A stretch of 20,942 nt of DNA from JAOSJT01 sp035914695 (lineage in GTDB: Bacteria; Bacteroidota; Ignavibacteria; SZUA-365). Position 1 is the stretch's first letter. Each line of letters starts with the position of its first letter. The notes under the pieces are model-generated. The model had not been told where the DNA came from. It saw only the letters and a program-made list of their open reading frames with translations, and did no database searches. The DNA is taken from positions 1 through 20,942 of the forward strand of contig JAMIQH010000165.1 in assembly GCA_035914695.1 (NCBI GenBank), read 5' to 3'. The position numbers and the translations under genes are program-made. Below are positions 6,548-16,416 of this stretch, one piece after another.

Positions 6548-9500
6548 TCACCGCAGCACGTGCACACCGCGACTGAGGTACTGTCCGCGCCAACCGAGCA
6601 CAAGGCGGTAGTACCCGTTGGGCAGTGTGTGCAGAGGCAGCGAACGCGTATGCGTGCCGGAGGCGAGAGTTGCGTCCAGCAGCACGGCGACTTCGCGGCC
6701 ATTCGCATCGTACATGCGAAGCGTTACCGGGCCGTCTTCGCCAATGCCGAAACCGACACTGGCCTGAGTGGCGGCAGGTTGCGGTGCGACATGAGAGAGC
6801 CAGAATCCCGCACGCGCGCGCACGAGACGGTTGCCGTCGTCGAGACAGTAGCCGTCGAGCGTGAAGCGGCCGTCACGCTGCTCCACGGTGCGGAACACCG
6901 GATGCAGCAGATGTGCGTTTTCCACATGCAGCGGCGTTTCCACCGCATCTCCCACGAGCACGAGACAGCGCACGACCACCACGGCACTGCCGGTGAGTGG
7001 CGCGCCCGTGGCGGAGAGCGTAACCACTCCCTGTAGCTGATCGTACTGCGCGTCAAGCTGCATGCCGCCGGACAACGTGCCTTGCAGCCGATACTCCAGG
7101 GGATAGAGCATGCTCGGATTGAAGGACAAGGTGGCGGTCCAGTCGCCACGAGCGAAGCGGGAGAGATCACGATCCACCGAGAGGACAATGTCCACCGTGT
7201 CGTCGGGGGCACCGACGAGTTCATTCACGCTGAAGCGCAGATCCACCACATCACCCGTGCCGGTGCAGCGGAACAACACCGTATCCGTGGCGACACAGGG
7301 CTCGCTGTAATACAGCAGCAACGTGTCCACCTGCTCGCCCGGTCCATCCGGCTGCATACTGACGGTGAGGGTGAGGTCGCCGCCGGGCTGCACCACCCCG
7401 GCGGGCGGGGCCTGCACATCAAGGCGAGCGGACGACACGCTCACGCGTTCGAAGCGCACGGGCCAGGCGGCGTTGTTCACAAGCGAAAGCTGCATGGGCG
7501 CGGTGCTCACGCCAATGGGCGACGGACCCAGATCCACATCGGCGGGTGCGTCGAGTACCGCCGCATCGATGTCCGCGCTCAACGGCGCGGTGAACACCAG
7601 ATCGCTTCCATCCACCAACGCGCGCACCCGCAGCAACGCGCCGATCGGTCCGCGGTCGCCTGCCTGCGGCGCACAGCGCACGGTGAGAACAAGGTCCTGT
7701 CCGGCGCCGAGTGGCGTGGGCAAGGCGGGCGCGCCCTGAATGGTGAAACGACCGGCGTGGGAGCCCACAATGTTCAGCGAATCCACACGCACTTCCGCCC
7801 CGCTGTTGTTGCGCAGCACGACAAGGCCATCGGCGCTGCGGCAGAAGGCCAGGGCACCGAGATCGAGCGGACTCACCGTGAAACGCTGCAGGGCGACGCC
7901 CGTGAGCACGATATCGGTGAAGCCGCCACAGGGCTGATTGTACAGGCGGATGGTATCGCGGAAGCTGCCCGACGTCATGGGCTGTATGCGCAGTTCCACA
8001 TCGCCTTGGGCGGCACCCGGCAGCACCACGGGAAGCGGGTTTTCCACACCCCAACCAGCGGGGGCCTGCACGCTGGCATAGCGTAATGCACCGCTGCCGG
8101 TATTCACCAGCGTGACGCTGCGATTGATCACGGCGCCGAGCACAACCTGTCCGAGATCAATGGACTGCTCCGCGGCGGGAAACTGCGTGGCGCGGCGGCC
8201 GTACAGCGGCACCTCCACCATGTTTTGTTGTGGTAAATTGGTGGAAATGAACAGCGAAGCGGTGACAGAACCGTCGGCTTCGGCCGAAGGAGCGAAGCGT
8301 ACGCGGAAGACGCGCTGCGTCCCCGCCGCGAGCGACTCATTGCCCGTCACGGGATTCAGCAGCGAATACGCGTTCACGCCAGGTCCGGTAATGCTGGTGG
8401 AAAGCAAGGTCACATCCGAGGTGCCCTGATTGGTGAGTACCGCGGTGAGCGTGTCGTCCTCGCACTGCAACAGCGTGCCGAAGCGCAATTCGGCCTGATC
8501 CAGTTTCAGCACTCCCTCGATGGCGTTGGCCTCGATGTCCACACACACGGTATCGGCACAGGGAGCGTCAAAAATCAGACACAGCGTTCCGAATAACGTC
8601 CCCGCCGCCGTGGGGGTGAACGCCACCGGAATACTCACCGCACCCGCGCTGTCGACGCCCAGCGGGTAACTGCCCTCCGCGGCGCATTGCGGCAGCGACG
8701 ATCGCACCTCGCGCAAACGCAGACCCGCGAGATCGCGGTTGCGCACAATCAATGAGCGCGTTTTCTTGCTGCCCACGGTGACTCCCGCGTACAGCAACGT
8801 GGACGGTGTGACTTCGAGATACGGCGTTGCATATCTGCCACGAAGAGCAATGTCCACATCCTCCACGCAGCCCTGTGTGACAATGCGCAGACGCAGCAGC
8901 ACGGGATTGGCTTCGCCCTTCGCGGACGGAGTGAAGCGAAGGCGAAGCGCCTCGCTTCCGCCAGCGGAAATGGTGAGGGGCAGCGAGGATGTCAGCACCC
9001 AGTCTCCGGTCGGGAGTTGCGCCGAGAGCACCGTGTAGGCCAATTCGCCCGCGTTGACAATCGGCAGCAGCACGTCGCGGAACTGCTCGCACCAGGGCAC
9101 ATTTCCCGCGTCCAGCGTATCTGCAATGCGCAGGCGGGCGGTGTCGCGCACAGCCATAATCTGCACTTGCGCAAATCCTTCACCGGCATCCAGCGTCAGC
9201 AACCCCGCGACATTCTGCCGCGCATCCAGGCGAGCGCAGAAATGCACCATCACCGACTTGCCGGGCGCAACATCGAACTCTTCGTCCCCCGCCGCGAGCG
9301 TGAACACGTCCGCGGGAAGAATGGAGGCGCGCACACGTTGCGCGATGCTCAGCGGATTGCGCACGAGCACGGAATCGCAGCGTAGCGTGTCGCAGGCCGC
9401 GAAGACCATGCGCACACTCGATGGTTCGGCAAGCAGCGCGCCCGCCGTGAAGCGCCCGCTGGCGTCCACACAAATCGTGTCGCGGCAGGGCTGCGAGAGC

Positions 9501-12500
9501 ACCACACAAATGCCGCCGACCACCGCGCCCGTGTCTTTCGGAATGCGCAACGCGAGTTGCGCGGTGAGCAGCGAGTCGGGCCGTAGCGCGAAGGGATAGC
9601 GCACAGCGTGCGTCACATTTATAATGCCTTGCATGCCGCGCACGATCACAGTGTCCACCAGCACGTCGATGCTGTCGGCATTGCGCACGGACAGCGGGAT
9701 GCGTGAGGTGTCGAACACCGAGCGCGTACCGAGCAGCAGCGGCGTCGGTGTGATGTCCAGCGCCGGATCCCAGGGCCCTGCATGCATGGTCACCACGCGC
9801 ACTTCGTGGCAGGGATCGGTGGTGATGCGGAACACGATGGCCATCATCGTATCCGGCTGAATTTCAAAGCGCAGCTCGAGATCGGCCTCGCCGCCGGCGG
9901 GAATGCTCCGCGGAATGGACGGATGGGACATGGCCGCGAACGGCGCGCCTTCGAGCAATTCGAGGCGCAGGAGCTGAATGGGATCGGTATTCGGATTGCG
10001 CAGCACCAGGCGCCGCGTCACGATTTCACCCACGCAACCCAGCATGGGCGTGAGCGTGTCGCCTTCGATGCGCACCGTCTGCGTTTTACGACGCGCGTTG
10101 AGCACCACCACCGATTCATTGGACTCGCTGGCATCGTTGTGCTTGATGCGCAGTACCGCGCTGCTCACTCCGTTGGAGGGGCCGGCGTAGGACAGCACCA
10201 CAAAGCGCGATTGTCCGGGCGGAATCATGAACGGCGGCTGCGGGCGAACAACCTTGAAATGCGACGGATCACTTCCGCCAAGTTCCAGCGCGCTGATGTC
10301 CAGTGGAAGCTGCCCGGGATTGCGCACAAGCACGGAATCGAGTATCGGATCGCTGCACGTCTGCGTGGGGAACACCAACGATGCCGGTACGTCGATCATC
10401 GGCAACGCATCACTCAACACGTCCACCAGCAGTATCGTGGTATCCGGACAGGGACTCTCCGAAATCAGGCGCAGCGTCGTGCGAACGCTGTCGGCGGTCA
10501 GCGCCGTGCAGGTGACGGTGATGGGTAGCAATTCCTGCGAGTTCATGTCGTAGGGCAGCGCCGGGAAATCGGCCGAGAGTCCAGCCACGGCGGGCACGAA
10601 GGACATGTCCAGTAAATGCGCTTGCTGCGAACCGCGATTGCGGATGCGCACTGATGTGGTAACGGTTTTCCCCAGTGGCAGCGGACCGATGCGAAGCAGC
10701 GAATCCGGCAGCACATCCAGCATCGTGGCCACTCCCCTGCCGCGGAACAGCACTTCGGTGGTATCGAGGCAGGGCCCCGTCACCACACGGAACACGGTAT
10801 TGACCTCCGTGCTGTCGACGTGCTTGGGTTCGAAGCGCACCGCAAATTGCCGCATCGTGCCATTCTTAATGGCCGCGCTCGTATCGGGCATGAAGGTGAA
10901 TACACTGTCGCCCGACACCATCAGCACCTTCTCGATGTTGCCCGGCTGCGTGCCATCGTTTTCCAGCGTCAGGTACAGCGTTTCCGACGAACCCACGCAC
11001 ACATCGCCGAAATTGAGAATCGACGGCGTGGGCTTGAGATGGTTGGAATGCTGGAAGCCATTGAAAGAAATGGTGCGATCCACCGGGCACAACCGGTCGC
11101 CCACTTTAAGTACCAACGCCGCACCGAAGGCGCCGGGCTTCGTGCCCCGATAGCGCAGGTACAGCGTGTCGGTCATTTTCAAGGTGTCGCCCACGACCTT
11201 GTTCAACAGCTCGATGGTGCCGTTGTCGGCGCCCATGCTCATGGCGAAGATGGTGGGCGCGAGATTGCCGTAGGTGCTCAGGATGACGCGGCATTCCGTC
11301 GTGTCGCCCACACAGACGGGCGGGAATTGCGCCGTGGTGGGAATATCGGGCCGCGACACTCGGTGCATACCGCTGAGGGCGATGACCCAGGGCGTGTGGG
11401 CGTCGTCGTTGCTGAGAATCGTCAGCGTGGCGCCGGGAGGCGTTCCGCCGAAATGATTGACCGGAGGTTCCCAGCGCACGCGGATGGGACGCGATTCGCC
11501 CGGCGGGATGTTGATCGGGAAGGACGTTTGCACAATGGAGAAATCCGCGTGATTCAGCCGCGCGTCGCCGGCGGCGATTTTCAGCGTGCCGGTGCCGGAG
11601 TTGTAAACGAGGATGTCGAGATCGACGTAGTCGTCGCAGGCGAGTGTGTCGAAGCGCGCGTCGCGCGTGGTGGTGGAGATATCCGGACGCTGCGTGCCTT
11701 CCCATTTGAAAATCCACCCGTCGGACACGCTGGGATAGCCGATATCGCGCTGATTGCCACCCACGGCCCAACCGGCGGCCTCGTTGATGAACACCAGCTT
11801 GTTCAGCGGCGCGTAGGTTTTTCCCCCGATGATCTGCGGAGGATACACGTCCCACGAGTAGCCGCCGTTGCTCGTGTAGGCGAACTCATTATAGAGACTC
11901 GCGGCCCAACCCTTGGTCGAATCGAAAAACCAGATGCCCTTGTGGCCCGACGGCGCGCGCGCGAACGGCGGCTGCGTGGGCATGCTTTCCCAGGTCATGC
12001 CGCCGTTGGTGGTTTTCAGAATGTGATTCGGGCCGTTCTGATTGAAACCGGAAATGAAGCCGCGATCGTCGTCCACCCACGACAATTTCAGATGTGTGGG
12101 AAAAAATTCGGGTGACAGCGGAATGGAGAAATCGAGCCAGCGATTGCTGATGGGATTGAAACGGTAAAACGTGTTGCCGCCGCCGGAAACGTTCCAATAA
12201 AACCCGGAGTGCTTGGCATCGGTCAGTGGCTCGCTGACGGGTATCGTATAGCTGGTCCAGTTCTGCCCCCCATCCACCGTGCGATGCACACGGCCGGGTC
12301 CCTCGCCCACGATAATGCCCTCGGCCATGTCCTTGAAGGTCACCGCGTAGCGAATACCGTAGAGAATGGGATTGATGGGGGAAACGTTGAACCAGGTGTT
12401 GCCGTAATTCATCGTTTTATACACGAGGCTGCGATAATCGTCGCGCCAGGAAATGTACGCGATGCCCGTGTTGGGTACGGCGTGCACATCTTGCGCCCAG

Positions 12501-12778
12501 GACGAGAGCGCGATCGTGAGAGGCGGCGAGAATGCGGAGGCCGGCACGATGCGCCACAGCGGATCGCCCGCGCGCTTGACGTACACGCCGGTGAGCCCGA
12601 GCAGGACGTTGACGTCGCCCACCGCGTAACCACGACCCGTATCGGCCATGGAAATGCCCATCAGGCTTCGGGGATTCCCTTCCACAGGTTGCTCGACCCA
12701 GCGTCCAATCGGTTGGGCCGACACCTCAAGCGCGCACAACAGCGCAAGTATACAGGTTATGCGAATCGACCGGAACAA
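6548..12778 (-). CDS. Giant T9SS-secreted protein: YCF48/BNR-like propeller, 14 ASH (choice-of-anchor-D-like) units, cohesin-like domain, sorting domain
   Basis: 2076 residues from a TTG start at 12778; an in-frame TAG three codons upstream leaves no ATG option, and a good signal peptide (FRSIRITCILALLCALEVSAQ) follows directly. Residues ~25-360 carry BNR/YCF48-like motifs (VDGGQNWTSY, TNGGMTWESM, SNGGYSWDVY), a beta-propeller signature. Residues ~365-1843 are 14 beta-sandwich units of ~105 residues with the pattern (L/D)FG..C.......L.N.G....PG.....V.F.P......L......C.DT, like ASH/HYDIN or choice-of-anchor-D domains. Residues ~1844-1980 are cohesin-like (LSFNPSMLYP...GVVTLSATG). Residues 1994-2076 are a Por-type sorting domain (VAPQP, LRMYDANGREV, NGYYRLVL). 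In T9SS proteins this domain directs export across the outer membrane and is usually removed. The likely fate is cell-surface attachment or release; ligand unknown. Many paired Cys suggest disulfides. Confidence 0.9.
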   Translation of the reverse strand: MFRSIRITCILALLCALEVSAQPIGRWVEQPVEGNPRSLMGISMADTGRGYAVGDVNVLLGLTGVYVKRAGDPLWRIVPASAFSPPLTIALSSWAQDVHAVPNTGIAYISWRDDYRSLVYKTMNYGNTWFNVSPINPILYGIRYAVTFKDMAEGIIVGEGPGRVHRTVDGGQNWTSYTIPVSEPLTDAKHSGFYWNVSGGGNTFYRFNPISNRWLDFSIPLSPEFFPTHLKLSWVDDDRGFISGFNQNGPNHILKTTNGGMTWESMPTQPPFARAPSGHKGIWFFDSTKGWAASLYNEFAYTSNGGYSWDVYPPQIIGGKTYAPLNKLVFINEAAGWAVGGNQRDIGYPSVSDGWIFKWEGTQRPDISTTTRDARFDTLACDDYVDLDILVYNSGTGTLKIAAGDARLNHADFSIVQTSFPINIPPGESRPIRVRWEPPVNHFGGTPPGATLTILSNDDAHTPWVIALSGMHRVSRPDIPTTAQFPPVCVGDTTECRVILSTYGNLAPTIFAMSMGADNGTIELLNKVVGDTLKMTDTLYLRYRGTKPGAFGAALVLKVGDRLCPVDRTISFNGFQHSNHLKPTPSILNFGDVCVGSSETLYLTLENDGTQPGNIEKVLMVSGDSVFTFMPDTSAAIKNGTMRQFAVRFEPKHVDSTEVNTVFRVVTGPCLDTTEVLFRGRGVATMLDVLPDSLLRIGPLPLGKTVTTSVRIRNRGSQQAHLLDMSFVPAVAGLSADFPALPYDMNSQELLPITVTCTALTADSVRTTLRLISESPCPDTTILLVDVLSDALPMIDVPASLVFPTQTCSDPILDSVLVRNPGQLPLDISALELGGSDPSHFKVVRPQPPFMIPPGQSRFVVLSYAGPSNGVSSAVLRIKHNDASESNESVVVLNARRKTQTVRIEGDTLTPMLGCVGEIVTRRLVLRNPNTDPIQLLRLELLEGAPFAAMSHPSIPRSIPAGGEADLELRFEIQPDTMMAIVFRITTDPCHEVRVVTMHAGPWDPALDITPTPLLLGTRSVFDTSRIPLSVRNADSIDVLVDTVIVRGMQGIINVTHAVRYPFALRPDSLLTAQLALRIPKDTGAVVGGICVVLSQPCRDTICVDASGRFTAGALLAEPSSVRMVFAACDTLRCDSVLVRNPLSIAQRVRASILPADVFTLAAGDEEFDVAPGKSVMVHFCARLDARQNVAGLLTLDAGEGFAQVQIMAVRDTARLRIADTLDAGNVPWCEQFRDVLLPIVNAGELAYTVLSAQLPTGDWVLTSSLPLTISAGGSEALRLRFTPSAKGEANPVLLRLRIVTQGCVEDVDIALRGRYATPYLEVTPSTLLYAGVTVGSKKTRSLIVRNRDLAGLRLREVRSSLPQCAAEGSYPLGVDSAGAVSIPVAFTPTAAGTLFGTLCLIFDAPCADTVCVDIEANAIEGVLKLDQAELRFGTLLQCEDDTLTAVLTNQGTSDVTLLSTSITGPGVNAYSLLNPVTGNESLAAGTQRVFRVRFAPSAEADGSVTASLFISTNLPQQNMVEVPLYGRRATQFPAAEQSIDLGQVVLGAVINRSVTLVNTGSGALRYASVQAPAGWGVENPLPVVLPGAAQGDVELRIQPMTSGSFRDTIRLYNQPCGGFTDIVLTGVALQRFTVSPLDLGALAFCRSADGLVVLRNNSGAEVRVDSLNIVGSHAGRFTIQGAPALPTPLGAGQDLVLTVRCAPQAGDRGPIGALLRVRALVDGSDLVFTAPLSADIDAAVLDAPADVDLGPSPIGVSTAPMQLSLVNNAAWPVRFERVSVSSARLDVQAPPAGVVQPGGDLTLTVSMQPDGPGEQVDTLLLYYSEPCVATDTVLFRCTGTGDVVDLRFSVNELVGAPDDTVDIVLSVDRDLSRFARGDWTATLSFNPSMLYPLEYRLQGTLSGGMQLDAQYDQLQGVVTLSATGAPLTGSAVVVVRCLVLVGDAVETPLHVENAHLLHPVFRTVEQRDGRFTLDGYCLDDGNRLVRARAGFWLSHVAPQPAATQASVGFGIGEDGPVTLRMYDANGREVAVLLDATLASGTHTRSLPLHTLPNGYYRLVLGWRGQYLSRGVHVLR

Positions 12779-12822
12779 CAGCCGCTATCTTCTTCTCTAT
12801 ATGTTTGAAGAAACGAAAAGTG

Positions 12823-12851
12823 AGTTTACGCGATTGTGGGATGAAAGACAA
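12823..12851 (-). promoter_or_regulatory. Possible sigma70-like promoter for the giant secreted-protein gene
   Basis: On the minus strand TTGTCT (12851-12846) and TAAACT (12828-12823) are separated by exactly 17 bases; each matches four of six consensus positions. The expected transcript start near 12816 would give a leader of about 38 bases before the TTG start codon. It lies in the only sizeable gap between the large secreted-protein genes. This is a pattern match only. Confidence 0.4.
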
Positions 12852-12953
12852 GAGCGCGGGAAGATTTTTCACAGTGGTTTCTTCACAGCGGATATCGACG
12901 AAACGGGACGCTCGCGCCCGGCCGTCACTACGGCACTGCGTACCTGTTTTCCC

Positions 12954-12975
12954 GGAGAAGCGACTCCACTTCTCC
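12954..12975 (-). terminator. Hairpin just after the 1143-residue gene; terminator-like but without a U-run
   Basis: GGAGAAG and CTTCTCC form a perfect 7-bp stem around an eight-base loop, nine bases beyond the stop codon at 12985-12987. Outer CCC/GGG bases could lengthen it imperfectly. On the minus strand GGGAAAAC follows instead of T residues, so it is not a standard intrinsic terminator. It could still protect the mRNA end or slow polymerase before the next gene. Confidence 0.35.
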
Positions 12976-12984
12976 ATCGGGTGC

Positions 12985-15900
12985 TCAACGTGCGATCAAA
13001 ACGGGTCTGCTGAAGCGCATTGTGGGCGTTGTGAACAGTAATAGATAGCTGCCCGAGCGCAGGTCGTCGATCGTGAACGTGAGGCGATGCGTTCCCGCCT
13101 CGAGTGCGCCATCGTGTATCACGTGTACGCGGCGACCGAGCATGTCGTACAGCGCCACGTTGTGGGCGCCACTCTCGATGCTGCGCAGCAGAACCTCCGC
13201 GCGATTGGACACCGGCTGTGGAGCGACGGCGCGAATGCCCGCGCGTTGCGAAGCGTCGAATAACCGCGTCCCCCCTTCCTCGCACAGGCCGACGAGCGTG
13301 AACATCCCGTCGTGCCGCTCCACGTCCACATCGACATTCCGCACAGTAACGTCATCCACGCGCAATCCGGCGGTGTCGACGCGGCCGAGAGTGACGAGGT
13401 ACGGCAATTGTATGGTCCCGGAATCCCTTCCCGCAGGAATCGTGATGCGCACGGGGACGCTTCGTTCGCCGCGCTCCACAACACCACGGTCCACCCCGAC
13501 AGGCACCAGCAGCGACGCGTCGCAGCGCAGCGTCGCATCGATGGTGAGTGTACGGTCCAACGCACCGCCGACAGCGGGAAACGCGGCATGCACTGCGATC
13601 CATACAGTGTCGCCCACTTCTCCGCGCGCATCGGCGACGGAAAGGCGCAGCGCATCCGGCAGGCGCTCGGCGGTCAGACGTATGGTCGTCGAAGCGCAGG
13701 CGGGATCGGTGTGTACCTGCACAATGCCTTCATGCACACCACGATCACCCGGGTCATCGAAGCGGAGATACACCCGCGCCTCCTCGCCCGGCGCGAGTGC
13801 AGCAGGTGGCTGCGAGGCGAAGCTGAAGCGCGCAGACCCGACAAGTGAAAGCGCAATGTCAACCGACGTGCTGCCGACGTTGTGAATGTCCACGTAACGT
13901 GTAACGGGAAAGGATGTGGATACGGCTCGTCCGAAATCCAGTGCGCCAGGTACGAGGATGGCGGAACTGTCGACCCTGGCCGATACCGGCAGAGTGATGC
14001 GCTCCACGCACGCGCCCATTGCCGCGATGAGTTGTAGTTCGCCGTCAATGCTCGCGCGTTCGCGTGTGGGCGAGAATGTCCATCGGAGACGCTCGACACT
14101 CCCCGCTTCCACAGCGAGGGGGAAACCTTTCCCCGACTCGCTTTCCAGCAGCAACTCGGGAACAGTGTTCTGGACTTGGAACAACGTGATCGCTCCGTTG
14201 CCATTGTTGGCGAAATCCACCACACCTTCGCGTGTAGCCTCCGAACAGAGGTCCATGCTGCCGAGGCGCAATGCCCGCTCGGACAGTGCGAAGGCCAAGC
14301 GCTCGACCTTGGCCTCAAGGGGAAGGTGCAACAGCAGTGGTTCGCGGGAGGACGTGCCACAACGCAGGCGCAAGGTGTCGCGGAGCAGCGTTTCCACACC
14401 CACTGTCGCGTCGCACTGAATCGCCAGCGCCAGCGTCTCTCCTCCACGGAGCAGCCGCGGAAACGGCGCCCCGTCGATCAGGGAAAACGCTTTCGAAACG
14501 AGCAGTTCCGCCTCCACGATGAGCATGGGCGCGTCGGCGTTGTTGCGCACTCGTACCGAGTCGACAAGGAGAGGTTCGCAACTCCGCACGGTCATCGCAG
14601 GTGGAGCAAGCGCCTCGACCTCCATCCGCGCCTCGCGATTGTACAGCGTACCCGCCGCCGCCTGTCCCATCGTCCACGGTGCAACGGCTGCGAACGTCGA
14701 AGTGGAAACCTGTTCCTCCTCCTGCAGAGCGACAATATGGTACACCTGATCGTTTCCCGGTAATTCGAGCGCCACGCTCCAGCGCGGGCCGACATAGTCT
14801 ACCACAGTCGCGATCCGCTGCCAGGGCATGGTGATTGATCGCCTGTACAGATGCACGCGTGCGCCGTTCCCCGTTCCGGCGATGGTGAACGAGGATCGCC
14901 GTATCATGCTGGTACTGTCGAGTGTGGGACCGTTGGCGATCTGCACATCCGTGGGAAGCGTTGCGATTGTCGTCGCCGCCCCATCGATGCGCACGCGGCC
15001 CGCGGCCACGGGCAACTCCGCGCCACCGGAAACATCGGCTCCGACTGTCACCTCGTCGACACGCGCCGCGACATGTATCGATCCTCCGGAGCCATGACCG
15101 CCGTCGCCACCGCCTTCCTCCCTTCCGTCGCCGCCTCGCGCACGCAAGCCGAGTCCACGCACACGCCGCCCCGCAATACGTATCGCGCCACCACCACCGC
15201 CACCCGCACCGGAGCACACGCCGGCAATTTCCACAAAACCACTCGCGCCGCCGGATCCTCCACCGAGCGGCTGAAGTTGAGGATTGCCGTGGGCATGGCC
15301 ATGCCAGACTCCGAGACTGACGCCCGCCTCCCGCGCATTCGCGCCGTGCGAGCGCTCGCCGGGGGAAGCCGCGCTGGCTCCGCCGTGTCCGCCGGCGGCC
15401 ACACCCGTCATGGAATCCCATCCCACTCCAGCTTGTCCGAAAGGATGACCGCTCCCTCCGCCCGCGGCGCGAAATCCTCGCGACTCCGCGCCCCGGACAC
15501 CATTGAGCGAAGCGCCTTGCGCACCAGCGACGTTGCCGCTGCTTTCCGCTTGCGGGTAACGATAATCCTGAATGGGCGATGGCGGCAATGCCGACCGACC
15601 TCCCGGTCCTCCCGAAGTGAAGCCCGCTCCTCCTGGCGTCCCGCCAGCCGCCCCGAGACAAAACGATCCTCCGCCTCCCCCGCCACCAGGTCCGGCATCG
15701 CTACCGCTGGCCGATACATCGACGTACGCGCCGTCTCGACCAATGATGTCGCCATCGGAAAGCAGCACGAATGGCAGCAGGCCTTGATTTCCCTCGGTGA
15801 ATGGATCGCAGTCCGCCCGCGATACAGCCAGTCCGGCTGCCCGCGCGTCCAACCCTTCCACAACCATTGCCCCCCGTGGCGAACGCACGCCCCACACACC

Positions 15901-16416
15901 ATCTCCCAGCGTGACTCCCCGATCAATACTCATGAACGGGTGCGGCTGGACGATATAAAAGATCACAGTATCCGATGCAAGCCCGTTGCGCACGAAACGC
16001 AGGGGAATGCGCCAGTCATCTCCGAGAAGACGCCAGTCATGCGACGGGGGACGCAACCAGGGTGCAACGAATATGTGCGCGGCGAACATCCTGCCCTGCC
16101 AGGAGACGAGGACGGGACCGATGGTAACCTTGAGCGTATCCTCCGGTCGTACGCACTCGAAGCGCACCGCATTGCCCGGATTGTTGAGGTACAAACCATC
16201 GGCGCCAAAACTCCCCGCTTCGTCCGGCGGCGCGATGCCCTCCACATACGTGGCCATACCGGGCGCTCCGATATCGGGCAACAAATACGATAGGGTTTGC
16301 GCGGCGGTTAGCGTTGACCAAAATAGCGCGATCATGGTGATGATCACGCGTGCACATCTGGCGGAGTGGCCGCGTTCGAAGCGCCGCAAGGCGTTGGGCG
16401 ACAGTATGCGACTCAT
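12985..16416 (-). CDS. T9SS-secreted protein with Gly-rich segment, ASH-like units, cohesin-like domain and sorting domain
   Basis: 1143 residues. ATG 16416 overlaps the upstream stop in an ATGA, with GGTGGAG five bases before it. Signal peptide 1-40 (VIITMIALFWSTLTAAQ). Residues ~41-235 are an unrecognised beta-rich domain. Residues ~239-470 are strongly Gly-rich (PGGGGGGGS, GGGSGGASG, GAGGGGGGAIRIAG, GGDGGHGSGG), the kind of segment seen in repetitive beta-solenoid surface proteins. Residues ~605-918 hold about three ASH-like units (VRVRNNADAP, VVDFANNGNG, VDIHNVGSTS). Residues ~922-1045 are cohesin-like. Residues 1062-1143 are a Por-type sorting domain (VAPQP, VALYDMLGRRV, SGSYLLLF). The last ~230 residues follow the same plan as the neighbouring giant protein, including the shared DGxFTLxGxC joint, so the two genes probably share ancestry. 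Likely surface-exposed; no enzymatic motif seen. Confidence 0.88.
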   Translation of the reverse strand: MSRILSPNALRRFERGHSARCARVIITMIALFWSTLTAAQTLSYLLPDIGAPGMATYVEGIAPPDEAGSFGADGLYLNNPGNAVRFECVRPEDTLKVTIGPVLVSWQGRMFAAHIFVAPWLRPPSHDWRLLGDDWRIPLRFVRNGLASDTVIFYIVQPHPFMSIDRGVTLGDGVWGVRSPRGAMVVEGLDARAAGLAVSRADCDPFTEGNQGLLPFVLLSDGDIIGRDGAYVDVSASGSDAGPGGGGGGGSFCLGAAGGTPGGAGFTSGGPGGRSALPPSPIQDYRYPQAESSGNVAGAQGASLNGVRGAESRGFRAAGGGSGHPFGQAGVGWDSMTGVAAGGHGGASAASPGERSHGANAREAGVSLGVWHGHAHGNPQLQPLGGGSGGASGFVEIAGVCSGAGGGGGGAIRIAGRRVRGLGLRARGGDGREEGGGDGGHGSGGSIHVAARVDEVTVGADVSGGAELPVAAGRVRIDGAATTIATLPTDVQIANGPTLDSTSMIRRSSFTIAGTGNGARVHLYRRSITMPWQRIATVVDYVGPRWSVALELPGNDQVYHIVALQEEEQVSTSTFAAVAPWTMGQAAAGTLYNREARMEVEALAPPAMTVRSCEPLLVDSVRVRNNADAPMLIVEAELLVSKAFSLIDGAPFPRLLRGGETLALAIQCDATVGVETLLRDTLRLRCGTSSREPLLLHLPLEAKVERLAFALSERALRLGSMDLCSEATREGVVDFANNGNGAITLFQVQNTVPELLLESESGKGFPLAVEAGSVERLRWTFSPTRERASIDGELQLIAAMGACVERITLPVSARVDSSAILVPGALDFGRAVSTSFPVTRYVDIHNVGSTSVDIALSLVGSARFSFASQPPAALAPGEEARVYLRFDDPGDRGVHEGIVQVHTDPACASTTIRLTAERLPDALRLSVADARGEVGDTVWIAVHAAFPAVGGALDRTLTIDATLRCDASLLVPVGVDRGVVERGERSVPVRITIPAGRDSGTIQLPYLVTLGRVDTAGLRVDDVTVRNVDVDVERHDGMFTLVGLCEEGGTRLFDASQRAGIRAVAPQPVSNRAEVLLRSIESGAHNVALYDMLGRRVHVIHDGALEAGTHRLTFTIDDLRSGSYLLLFTTPTMRFSRPVLIAR
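15007..15702 (-). other. Gly-rich coding segment
   Basis: This part of the gene encodes ~232 residues with long Gly runs broken by Ala, Ser and His, plus single Cys residues at 253 and 401. Short DNA words of the ccgccacc type recur on the plus strand, but there is no fixed-length tandem unit, unlike the 39-bp array near 1500. It looks like compositional bias under selection rather than recent duplication. Confidence 0.8.

Noticed and set aside
10820..12115. 431-residue plus-strand open frame (likewise 14851-16293 and 18733-19971)
   Set aside because: These are mirror frames of GC-rich genes on the other strand: His/Arg/Ala-rich, with no recognisable domains or ribosome binding sites.
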